Shown: piece by piece, positions 1 through 5,753 of the stretch | Layout of the letters: every line of letters starts with the position of its first letter | How positions within the stretch are numbered: the stretch's first letter is position 1 | Assembly: GCA_947446335.1 (NCBI GenBank) | Contig: CANFGA010000226.1 | Span: 1 to 5,753 of the forward strand | Length of the DNA stretch: 5,753 bases | Source of the DNA: Oxalobacteraceae bacterium | GTDB taxonomy: Bacteria > Pseudomonadota > Gammaproteobacteria > Burkholderiales > Burkholderiaceae_D | Reading direction: 5' to 3' | The notes under the pieces: model-generated | What the model saw: only the letters and a program-made list of their open reading frames with translations | What the model was told of the DNA's origin: nothing | Databases searched by the model: none | Translations under genes and position numbers: made by a program

Positions 1-503
1 CCGGCCATGCATTGACTTGCCATCTGCTGGAGCGCGGTTACCGGAACATCGGCTTTCTGGGCGCGCAGCTCGATGCGCGTGTGCTGCAAAGGCTGGCCGG
101 TTGCCGCGCCGCGCTGCAACAGGCCGGCCGCGCTTATCCGGCCGGCGAATTGCTGACAGAGACGCCGTCATCGATAGGGATGGGGGCGCAATTGCTGGAG
201 CAGTTGCTGCGCCAAGCCCCCGATTGCGATGCGCTGTTTTGCTGCAACGACGATCTGGCGCAGGGCGTGCTGTTCGAATGCCAGCGCCGCGCCATCTCGG
301 TGCCGCAGCAACTGGCGGTGGCCGGCTTCAACGACCTGGCCGCGTCAAACTGGATCCATCCCCGCTTGACGACGATCGCCACGCCGCGTTATGCGATCGG
401 CCACGCCAGCGCCACGCTGCTGCTGGCGCGCATCGATGGCGCGGCGCTGGCACCGGTCCAGCAAGACCTGGGCTACACGCTGGTGGTGCGCGAAAGCACC
501 TGA
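1..503 (+). CDS. LacI-family transcriptional regulator, GntR/IdnR-like (3' part only)
   Basis: This is the ligand-binding (periplasmic-binding-protein-like) half of a LacI-type regulator. The frame is open from base 3 with no stop before the window edge, so about 166 residues are visible and the DNA-binding HTH region is missing. A TTG at position 12 is not the real start, because the frame continues upstream into family-like sequence. Recognisable motifs are HLLERGYRNIGFLGAQLD, then DALFCCNDDLAQG, the ECQRR segment, VPQQLAVAGFNDLA, LTTIATPR and LLLARIDG. From memory, E. coli GntR has the closely similar stretches RGHRHIAYLGARLDER, FCTNDDLAVGAAFECQR and TPRERMG, so a sugar-acid (gluconate-type) repressor is the best guess. 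The inducer is not proven. The protein ends where that family normally ends. The gene converges on the amidase gene, so its targets are probably to the left, outside the window. Confidence 0.88.
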   Translation, partial: GHALTCHLLERGYRNIGFLGAQLDARVLQRLAGCRAALQQAGRAYPAGELLTETPSSIGMGAQLLEQLLRQAPDCDALFCCNDDLAQGVLFECQRRAISVPQQLAVAGFNDLAASNWIHPRLTTIATPRYAIGHASATLLLARIDGAALAPVQQDLGYTLVVREST

Positions 504-542
504 AAGCCGGGCATCGCTCCACCAATGCGTGAAAGCGCCTGA
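486..542 (+). repeat. Imperfect 18-bp direct repeat around the regulator stop codon
   Basis: The last 18 bases of the LacI-family gene (486-503, ending in its TGA) recur at 525-542 with 15 of 18 identical. The copy is exactly 39 bp downstream, so it is in the same frame and also ends in TGA. The two copies would read VREST-stop and MREST-like (MRESA)-stop. It could be the trace of a small local duplication or chance. No function is implied. Confidence 0.4.
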
Positions 543-551
543 GACCAGCCA

Positions 552-1424
552 TCACTCGACCGGTTCTGCGGCCTCGGGCAGCGTCACCGATGTCGGCATC
601 GGCACCGAGATCGGCACCGGCTGCGCCAAAGGCACCGGCATCGTCGACGGCCCTGTCAGCGCATACAGCAGCGCCGCCGTTTCGGCGTCCGGTGCGCCAT
701 CGAACAGCGCCGGCCGGTATTTCATCTGGAAGGCGGTGATCACGTTGCGGGTCGCTGGATCGAGTTCGCCGTTTTGCGGCACGCTGAAACCGTGCACCGC
801 CAATTGTTGCTGAAACCACGCCACGGGCGGCAAATCGCGCTCGAACACGATGCGGGTGCTGGCCACCCGCGTCGCATCGGGCCAGGTGATCAGACCGGCG
901 GCGGCGAGCTGCGGCCACGGGAACAGCGGCCCCGGGTCGCTCTTGCGCTGCGGCGCGATGTCGCTGTGGGCCAGTATGTCGCCCGGCAAGATAGCGTGGC
1001 GCGCCACGATATCCTTGAGCAGCATGATCAACTGATCGATCTGCGCTTGCGGATACGGATGCCAGAGCCGCCCTTCTGGCGTCTCGGTGTAACCCGGATT
1101 GACGATCTCGATGCCGATCGAGCTGCTGTTCAAGTTGGTATACGATTTCCAGTTGCTGACGCCGGCGTGGTAGGCGCGCCGCGTTTCGTCGACCAGCGCG
1201 TAGCTGAACGGCTCCACAGTGTCGGTCAGCAGATAGTGGCTGCTGACCTGTTGCCGGCTCAAGATGTTGATCGAGCGCGGCAGATCGCTGACCGTGTAGT
1301 GGATCACGATGAATTTCACGCGGCTGCTCTGGCCAACCGCCGTCAAGCTATGGTCGAGACGGGGACCGGTGGCGGCGCAGCCGGTCAGCAGGGCGATCAA
1401 GGCCGCGAGGAGCAGGGTTTTCAT
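552..1424 (-). CDS. amiD: AmiD-like N-acetylmuramoyl-L-alanine amidase, lipoprotein
   Basis: A 290-residue zinc amidase predicted to cleave the bond between (anhydro)MurNAc and L-Ala of the peptide stem in cell-wall turnover. The N-terminus is a lipoprotein signal with lipobox LTGC and lipidated C16. Residue 17 is Ala rather than Asp, which favours outer-membrane sorting. The Amidase_2 domain spans about residues 35-185. The zinc ligands are H42 (IVIHYT), H153 (LAHSDIAP) and D163, with catalytic E106 (IGIEI) and K161, matching the E. coli AmiD pattern. The segment APQRKSDPGPLFPW is near-diagnostic. A PG_binding_1-like domain follows at about 203-256 (FQMKYRP, DAETAALLYAL). Residues 257-290 are a Pro/Val-rich tail that I do not recall in E. 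coli AmiD. The start is fixed by the signal peptide, and the Shine-Dalgarno is poor. The gene lies 59 bp downstream of the porin and converges on the LacI-family gene with a 48-bp gap. Confidence 0.92.
   Translation of the reverse strand: MKTLLLAALIALLTGCAATGPRLDHSLTAVGQSSRVKFIVIHYTVSDLPRSINILSRQQVSSHYLLTDTVEPFSYALVDETRRAYHAGVSNWKSYTNLNSSSIGIEIVNPGYTETPEGRLWHPYPQAQIDQLIMLLKDIVARHAILPGDILAHSDIAPQRKSDPGPLFPWPQLAAAGLITWPDATRVASTRIVFERDLPPVAWFQQQLAVHGFSVPQNGELDPATRNVITAFQMKYRPALFDGAPDAETAALLYALTGPSTMPVPLAQPVPISVPMPTSVTLPEAAEPVE
598..643. repeat. Degenerate 12-bp tandem repeat inside the amidase gene
   Basis: On the plus strand ATCGGCACCG occurs at 598-607 and 610-619, a 12-bp period. A diverged unit GGCACCGGCATCG follows at 631-643. 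On the minus strand it encodes the alternating Pro/Val part of the amidase tail (residues about 259-277). It looks like a low-complexity coding expansion rather than a regulatory element. Confidence 0.45.
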
Positions 1425-1453
1425 CGAACGAATCCAGTTTTCTCAAAGAAATC

Positions 1454-1459
1454 ATTCTA
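1454..1459 (-). promoter_or_regulatory. Possible -10 element for the amidase gene
   Basis: On the minus strand the 59-bp gap between the porin stop and the amidase start contains TAGAAT, five of six matches to the sigma-70 -10 consensus. It lies about 30 bases before the ATG, giving a plausible short leader. No good -35 box sits 16-18 bp upstream of it. It is therefore only a candidate, and transcription from the porin operon is an equally good explanation. Confidence 0.22.
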
Positions 1460-1483
1460 TCAAACCCGGCCCCTCGAATTGCA

Positions 1484-2452
1484 TCAGAACGTATGCAGCA
1501 CGCCCGCGTTCAACTTGGTCGCGCTATCCGTACTGGCGTGGGCGTACGAAGTGTAGAGCGTGGTGCGTTTCGACAGATCGTAGGTGTAAGCCAGCGCGGT
1601 CTGATGCGCATCGGAATCGGTGACCAGGCGATCATCCTGGCGGATGTAATCGAGGCGCACCTTGCCCACGCCCAGCGGCACGCTGACCCCGATCAGCGCA
1701 TTTCTTTTGTCGTAAATGGTCGCGCCGGCAGCCTTGGTCTTGTCCACATCGTAAGCGAGGTGCGCCATCGCCGGGCCGAAGTTCCAGGTCGCGCCCACGA
1801 TCGTGGCCCGGGCGGACCCGGTGCCGGTGGCATCGTTGATCGTGTGCTGGGTCAGCACGCCATTGAACGGGCCGTTGGCATAGCCGAGCACGTAGCCGAG
1901 CTGGCGATCGGCCGCAGAATTGCCGGTGACTTCGCCCAGCCCGTACGAGAGCACGACGCTGACGCCGCGCAAGCTGGCCGTATAGTTGACGGCATTGCTG
2001 GTGCGCACATCGAGGTCGAACACATTGGCGCCCAGCCAGACGCTGGCATCGCCGGCCATGCCCACTTCGAGCGGATCGATCGCCGCCAGCGCCATGTAGG
2101 CCGGTATCCACTGGCGCCCGACCTTGAGCGCGCCAAAATCACCGTTCAAGCCGATGTACGACTGGCGCCCGAAGATCCGGCCGCCCTGGCCGGCGCTGCC
2201 GGTATCGCCATTGAAGCCGTTTTCGAGCTTGAACTCGACCGAATAGCCGTTGCCGAGGTCTTCGCTGCCCTTGAAGCCGAGGCGCGAACCGAGCCACTTG
2301 CCGCTGTCCAGCGTGACCGTGGTGGCCGTGCTGTCGGAATGGAGCGAGTTGACGCTCATGTCGAGCAAACCGTAGACCGTGACGCTGCTTTGGGCGGCAA
2401 CCGAGCCCGCAGCAAAGCCCAGCACGGCCAGTACAAGCAGGGATTTTTTCAT
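1484..2452 (-). CDS. General outer-membrane porin (Burkholderiales type)
   Basis: A 322-residue precursor of a trimeric beta-barrel porin that lets small hydrophilic solutes cross the outer membrane. Residues 1-20 are a classic signal peptide (MKKSLLVLAV, then GSVAA), with cleavage predicted before QSSVTVYG. Family hallmarks are SSVTVYGLLDMSV at the mature N-terminus, SRLGFKGSEDLGNGYSVEFKLENGF, IFGRQSYIGLNGDFGALKVGRQ leading into the constriction-loop region (about 113-148), YDLSKRTTLYTSYAH near the end, and a terminal Phe (LHTF) recognised by the BAM machinery. It is somewhat shorter than many porins of the group. The ATG at 2452 is chosen because it begins the signal peptide. An in-frame GTG at 2470 would add six residues before it and is less likely. 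The ATG shares one base with the gabD stop (TGATG), so translation is probably coupled to gabD. Solute specificity cannot be read from the sequence. Confidence 0.93.
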   Translation of the reverse strand: MKKSLLVLAVLGFAAGSVAAQSSVTVYGLLDMSVNSLHSDSTATTVTLDSGKWLGSRLGFKGSEDLGNGYSVEFKLENGFNGDTGSAGQGGRIFGRQSYIGLNGDFGALKVGRQWIPAYMALAAIDPLEVGMAGDASVWLGANVFDLDVRTSNAVNYTASLRGVSVVLSYGLGEVTGNSAADRQLGYVLGYANGPFNGVLTQHTINDATGTGSARATIVGATWNFGPAMAHLAYDVDKTKAAGATIYDKRNALIGVSVPLGVGKVRLDYIRQDDRLVTDSDAHQTALAYTYDLSKRTTLYTSYAHASTDSATKLNAGVLHTF

Positions 2453-2454
2453 CA
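2450..2454 (-). promoter_or_regulatory. TGATG stop/start overlap, gabD-porin
   Basis: On the minus strand the gabD stop TGA and the porin start ATG share one A. Upstream of the porin ATG there is only a weak purine stretch (GGGCGG) and no AGGAGG. Such overlaps usually mean ribosomes finishing the first gene re-initiate on the second, which ties porin output to GabD output. Confidence 0.7.
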
Positions 2455-3906
2455 GATGCCGCCCATGCACAGGTACTTGACGACCAGGTAATCATCCATC
2501 CCGATGGTCGAGCCTTCGCGCCCCAGGCCCGATTGCTTGACGCCGCCGAATGGTGCGATCTCGTTCGAAATCAGGCCGGTGTTGATGCCGACCATGCCCG
2601 ACTCCAGCGCTTCGGCGATGCGCCAGATGCGGCCGATGTCGCGCGAATAGAAATAACTGGCCAGGCCGAATTCGGTGTCGTTGGCCATCGCGATCACTTC
2701 GTCGTCGGTCTTGAAACGAAACAGCGGCGCCAGCGGGCCGAAGGTTTCTTCTCTGGCCACTTGCATGCTCGACGTCACATCGGCCAGCACGGTCGGCTCG
2801 AAGAACGACTGCCCCAGCGCATGGCGCTTGCCGCCGGCGAGCAAACGCGCGCCCTTGGACAGCGCATCGGCGATGTGCTGTTCGACCTTGGCCACTGCCT
2901 TGGTATCGATCAGCGGCCCTTGGGTGATGCCCGCTTCGATGCCGTTGCCGACCTTCAGCTTGGCGACCGCCGCGACCAGTTTTTCGGCGAAGGCGTCATA
3001 CACGCCATCTTGCACGTAGATCCGGTTTGCGCAGACGCAGGTCTGGCCCGCATTGCGGTACTTCGACATCATCGCGCCTTCGACTGCGGCATCGAGATCG
3101 GCATCGTCGAACACGATGAAGGGTGCATTGCCGCCCAGTTCCAGCGACAGTTTCTTGATCGTCGGCGCGCTTTGCGCCATCAATTGACGCCCCACTTCGG
3201 TCGAACCGGTGAAGGTGATCTTGCGCACGATCGGATTGCTGGTCATTTCGCCGCCGATCGCGCGCGAGGCGCCGGTGATGACGCTGAAAATGCCGGGTGG
3301 CACGCCGGCGCGCTCGGCCAGCACGGCCAGCGCCAGCGCCGAAAACGGCGTCGATTCGGCCGGTTTGACGACCATCGGGCAGCCTGCGGCCAGCGCCGGG
3401 CCGGCCTTGCGCGTGATCATGGCCGATGGAAAGTTCCACGGCGTGATCGCGGCGCACACGCCTATCGGTTCCTTGGTCACCAGCAGACGGCGATCCGGCC
3501 AAGGCGACTCCAGCGTCGCGCCGGAGACGCGCTTGCCTTCTTCGGCAAACCATTCGATGAACGACGCCGCATACAGCACTTCGCCTTTCGCTTCGGAGAG
3601 CGGCTTGCCTTGCTCGGCCGTCATCAGCAAACCGAGGTCATCGACATTGGCCAGCATCAGGTCGTTCCACTTGCGCAAGACGCTGCTGCGCTCCTTCGCG
3701 CTCTTCTTGCGCCACGCCGGCCAGGCCGCGCTCGCGGCATCGATGGCGCGCCTGGTTTCAGCCGCACCCATCTTCGGCACCGTGCCGATGACGGCGCCGG
3801 TAGCAGGATTGGTCACGGCGATGGTCTCGCCATCGTCGGCGTCGCACCACAGTCCGGCGAGGTAAGCTTGTTGGCGCAGCAGCGTAGGATCGTTTAATTG
3901 CAGCAT
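2452..3906 (-). CDS. gabD: Succinate-semialdehyde dehydrogenase
   Basis: Cytosolic aldehyde dehydrogenase of 484 residues that oxidises succinate semialdehyde to succinate, the last step of GABA and putrescine degradation. It aligns along its length with E. coli GabD (LNDPTLLRQQA start, LYAASFIEWFAEEGKR, ITPWNFPSAMITRKAGPALAAG, ETFGPLAPLFRFK, GLGREGS). Catalytic residues are C290 (NAGQTC), E256 (LELGG) and N158 (PWNFP). R166, R284 and S447 match the carboxylate-binding Arg/Arg/Ser of human SSADH, which supports this substrate over other aldehydes. C290 and C292 form the CVC pair linked to redox control in SSADHs. The cofactor motif reads KPAE (K181, E184), as in the NAD-using human enzyme, where E. 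coli GabD has KPAS. The start has an excellent Shine-Dalgarno. The gene lies 36 bp after the second permease and overlaps the porin by one base. Confidence 0.96.
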   Translation of the reverse strand: MLQLNDPTLLRQQAYLAGLWCDADDGETIAVTNPATGAVIGTVPKMGAAETRRAIDAASAAWPAWRKKSAKERSSVLRKWNDLMLANVDDLGLLMTAEQGKPLSEAKGEVLYAASFIEWFAEEGKRVSGATLESPWPDRRLLVTKEPIGVCAAITPWNFPSAMITRKAGPALAAGCPMVVKPAESTPFSALALAVLAERAGVPPGIFSVITGASRAIGGEMTSNPIVRKITFTGSTEVGRQLMAQSAPTIKKLSLELGGNAPFIVFDDADLDAAVEGAMMSKYRNAGQTCVCANRIYVQDGVYDAFAEKLVAAVAKLKVGNGIEAGITQGPLIDTKAVAKVEQHIADALSKGARLLAGGKRHALGQSFFEPTVLADVTSSMQVAREETFGPLAPLFRFKTDDEVIAMANDTEFGLASYFYSRDIGRIWRIAEALESGMVGINTGLISNEIAPFGGVKQSGLGREGSTIGMDDYLVVKYLCMGGI

Positions 3907-3910
3907 GATG

Positions 3911-3917
3911 TTCTCCT
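3911..3917 (-). promoter_or_regulatory. Ribosome binding site of gabD
   Basis: The minus strand reads AGGAGAA four bases before the gabD ATG. This is the strongest Shine-Dalgarno in the window and it settles the start codon. The other starts of the cluster have only weak matches, so gabD is probably the most efficiently translated gene of the set. Confidence 0.78.
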
Positions 3918-3942
3918 GGGGATAGGTTGAAATTCGTCGAGA

Positions 3943-4779
3943 TTAAAACTTGGCGGCAGCCTTGTTGCGACCGCGCAGCCATTCCAGAACCAGCAACAGG
4001 CAGGTGGAAAAAATGATCAAGATCGTCGCCAGCGCGGCAATCGTCGGGCTGATGTTTTCGCGGATCCCGGTAAACATCTGGCGCGGCAGCGTGGTCTGGC
4101 TCGGGCCGGCCACGAACAGGGTGACGACGACTTCATCGAACGAGGTTGCAAAGGCGAACAAGGCGCCGGAAATGAGCCCCGGTGCGATCACCGGCAGCGT
4201 GATCCGGAAAAAGGTCGTCAACGGGCTCGCGCCCAGGCTCTGGCTGGCCCGCACCAGATTCTGGTTGAACCCTTGCAGCGTGGCCAGCACGGTGGTCACG
4301 ACGAACGGTGCGCCCAGCGCCGCATGCACCAGGATCAGGCCGATGTAACTGTCGGACAAACCGATCTGGGCAAAGAAAATGTAGACGCCGACCCCGACCA
4401 CGACCGCCGGCACCACCATCGGCGAAATCAGGATCGCCATCAGCAAGCCCTTGCCGGGAAACTCGGCCTTGTTCAAGCCGATCGCCGCCATCGTGCCCAG
4501 TATCGTGGCGATCAAGGTCGCCAGCGGCGCGACGATGAAGCTATTCTTCGCAGCCAGGATCCAGGCGTCCGATTGAAACAGGTTTTCATACCAGCGCAGC
4601 GAGTAGCCGGGCATCGGATAGGACAGGAAGGTGCTGTCCGAAAACGAAAGCGGAATGATTACCAGAATAGGCAAGACCAGAAACAGCAGCGCCAGCGCAT
4701 TGAAGCCGCGCAGAAAAAAGAACCAGATGCGTTCGACCAGCGACACATACGGAGGAAACAGAGGCAGGGAAGTTTTCAT
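3943..4779 (-). CDS. ABC transporter permease, PotC/YdcV-like (polyamine/GABA type)
   Basis: Inner-membrane permease of 278 residues, the usual length for PotC-type subunits of spermidine/putrescine-family importers. Six membrane segments can be drawn at about 25-46, 80-101, 112-137, 145-166, 198-222 and 246-267. The cytoplasmic EAA loop that docks the ATPase is at about 173-197 (NLVRASQSLGASPLTTFFRITLP, with the conserved Gly and Pro). Further family marks are PMPGYSLRWYENLF after the first segment, ISPMVVPAVVVGVG, and SFDEVVVTLFVAG followed by TLPRQM. The frame is open for another 33 codons upstream, but that stretch overlaps the preceding gene and is not membrane-like, so the ATG at 4779 is chosen. 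It begins 11 bp after the preceding permease stop, with a weak GGAA before it. It should form a heterodimer with that permease. Neighbouring gabD suggests GABA, putrescine or a related amine as the substrate. Confidence 0.92.
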   Translation of the reverse strand: MKTSLPLFPPYVSLVERIWFFFLRGFNALALLFLVLPILVIIPLSFSDSTFLSYPMPGYSLRWYENLFQSDAWILAAKNSFIVAPLATLIATILGTMAAIGLNKAEFPGKGLLMAILISPMVVPAVVVGVGVYIFFAQIGLSDSYIGLILVHAALGAPFVVTTVLATLQGFNQNLVRASQSLGASPLTTFFRITLPVIAPGLISGALFAFATSFDEVVVTLFVAGPSQTTLPRQMFTGIRENISPTIAALATILIIFSTCLLLVLEWLRGRNKAAAKF

Positions 4780-4790
4780 CGCAGTTCCGA

Positions 4791-5753
4791 TCACATGCTG
4801 ACAGTATTGTTGGTGAAACGCCGGTACACGCCATACAGCACCAGGGTTGCGGCGAACAGCAAGGCGCCCAGCGCGCACGCCATGCCCCAGTTCAGCGTCA
4901 CGTTGATGAAGTAAGCGACGTAATAGCTGACCATTTGTTCGTTCGGGCCGCCCAGCAAGGCCGGCGTGATGTAGTAACCGAGAGCGATGATGAACACCAG
5001 CAAGCTGCCGGCGCCGATGCCGGGGAAGGTTTGCGGCACATAGACGCGCCAGAATGCGGCGAACGGATGGCTGCCGAGCGAGATCGCGGCCCGCATGTAG
5101 GTCGGCGGTATCGATTTCATCACGCTATACAGGGGCAGGATCATGAAAGGCAGCATGATGTGGGTCATCGAAATATAGACCCCGATGCGGTTGAACAGCA
5201 ATTCCAGCGGTGCATGGGTGAGGCCGACCGCCATCAGCGCCGAATTGACCAGCCCTTCCGATTGCAGCAGCACGATCCACGACGCGACCCGCACCAGAAT
5301 CGAGGTCCAGAAGGGAATCAGCACCAGGATCATGAACAGATTCGAACGCCGCTCGGGCATCGTCGAAATCCAGTAAGCCAGCGGATAGCCGATCGCCAGG
5401 CAACACAGCGTCGAAATCAGGCTGATCAGAAAGGTGCGGCCGAAGATTTCCTGGTAAGCCGATTCGCCAGCCGGTTTTTTCTCGATCGCGCCCAGACTGT
5501 CCTGGCGCAAATCGACCGAGGCCAGCAGGTAATACGGCGAGTAATGCGAGCCATTCTTGGCGATCACGCGCCAGTATTCTGGCTGACCCCAATGGGCATC
5601 GAGTTCGATCAGCGCTTTTTTGATGCCAGCTGCGGGGACGGCCTTGCCGTCTTCGTCTTGCAGCGGCATCGCGCGCGTCGTCTTCATGATCACCGAGCGC
5701 GCGCCCGGAATTTCGGTATTGATGCGGCGCGCCATCGTGGCGGCGCTGTTTTC
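4791..5753 (-). CDS. ABC transporter permease, PotB/YdcU-like (5' end outside window)
   Basis: Partner inner-membrane permease. The reading frame is open to the window edge, so the N-terminus and first membrane segment are missing. An ATG at 5735 exists, but the six codons before it continue the same protein, so it is probably internal. Counted from that Met, residues 1-98 are hydrophilic (GARSVIMKTTRAMP, HWGQPEYWRVI, YYLLASVDL), the long periplasmic loop between segments 1 and 2 found in a YdcU-like subgroup. Five membrane segments follow at about 101-123, 132-156, 184-206, 236-258 and 284-305. The EAA loop is at about 212-234 (YMRAAISLGSHPFAAFWRVYVP). LVLIPFWTSILVR, THIMLPFMILPLYSVMKSIPP and IALGYYITPALLGGP are typical of the group. 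The ATPase and substrate-binding protein probably lie upstream, beyond position 5753. Confidence 0.92.
   Translation of the reverse strand, partial: ENSAATMARRINTEIPGARSVIMKTTRAMPLQDEDGKAVPAAGIKKALIELDAHWGQPEYWRVIAKNGSHYSPYYLLASVDLRQDSLGAIEKKPAGESAYQEIFGRTFLISLISTLCCLAIGYPLAYWISTMPERRSNLFMILVLIPFWTSILVRVASWIVLLQSEGLVNSALMAVGLTHAPLELLFNRIGVYISMTHIMLPFMILPLYSVMKSIPPTYMRAAISLGSHPFAAFWRVYVPQTFPGIGAGSLLVFIIALGYYITPALLGGPNEQMVSYYVAYFINVTLNWGMACALGALLFAATLVLYGVYRRFTNNTVSM

Noticed and set aside
1..503. The LacI-family protein as repressor of the gabD operon
   Set aside because: It is convergent with the cluster and resembles gluconate repressors. The operon promoter is outside the window, so there is no sequence support for the link.
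515..537. Imperfect hairpin (CGCT/AGCG plus a CAC/GTG inner stem) between the converging genes, considered as a bidirectional terminator
   Set aside because: The stem is short and interrupted, and there is no T-tract on either side, so an intrinsic terminator cannot be claimed.
1439..1451. TTTCT-CAA-AGAAA inverted repeat in the porin-amidase gap
   Set aside because: It is a five-pair AT-rich stem with no T-run after it, too weak to call a terminator.
2453..2470. GTG at 2470 as the porin start
   Set aside because: It would put six extra residues before a textbook signal peptide and lengthen the overlap with gabD. The ATG at 2452 fits both the signal peptide and the TGATG arrangement.
1493..2491. 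A 332-codon open frame on the plus strand, antisense to the porin
   Set aside because: The composition is typical of an antisense shadow, with no domain and no ribosome binding site. The minus-strand porin explains the sequence fully.
2533..3897. A 454-codon open frame on the plus strand, antisense to gabD
   Set aside because: It mirrors a well-supported GabD. The product is rich in Arg, His, Ala and Gly with no recognisable domain, as expected for the antisense frame of a GC-rich gene.
4273..4914. A 213-codon plus-strand frame opposite the permeases
   Set aside because: It spans the junction of two well-supported permeases and encodes a Gln/Arg/His-rich product with no family resemblance.

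Overview
The window reads as ordinary chromosomal DNA from a GC-rich Gram-negative betaproteobacterium, most likely Burkholderiales and possibly Oxalobacteraceae-like. The evidence is a Burkholderiales-type general porin ending in Phe, an outer-membrane lipoprotein amidase, a GabD close to proteobacterial enzymes, and uniformly GC-rich coding sequence. The genus is inferred from protein style only. I see no insertion sequence, phage gene, RNA gene or CRISPR array.

Layout. Positions 1-503 (+) carry the C-terminal half of a LacI-family regulator that resembles the gluconate repressors GntR/IdnR. It converges on everything else, which lies on the minus strand. In minus-strand transcription order these are: a PotB/YdcU-like ABC permease cut by the right edge (5753-4791); a PotC/YdcV-like permease (4779-3943); a succinate-semialdehyde dehydrogenase, GabD (3906-2452); a general porin (2452-1484); and an AmiD-like N-acetylmuramoyl-L-alanine amidase lipoprotein (1424-552).

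How the genes fit together. The first four minus-strand genes look like one operon, with junctions of 11 bp, 36 bp and a 1-base stop/start overlap (TGATG). The set joins an outer-membrane pore, an inner-membrane polyamine/GABA-type importer and the last enzyme of GABA/putrescine breakdown, which makes succinate. This suggests an uptake-to-catabolism cassette for GABA, a polyamine or a related omega-amino compound. The importer's ATPase and binding protein, any aminotransferase and the operon promoter would lie beyond the right edge. The amidase follows the porin after 59 bp with no convincing terminator. It may be co-transcribed or have its own promoter, and its cell-wall recycling role is unrelated.

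The most notable points are the porin translationally coupled to gabD, a glutamate in GabD that predicts NAD rather than NADP use, and a proline-rich tail on the amidase encoded by a degenerate 12-bp repeat. No clearly undescribed system is visible. There is no gene-free stretch over 300 bases.
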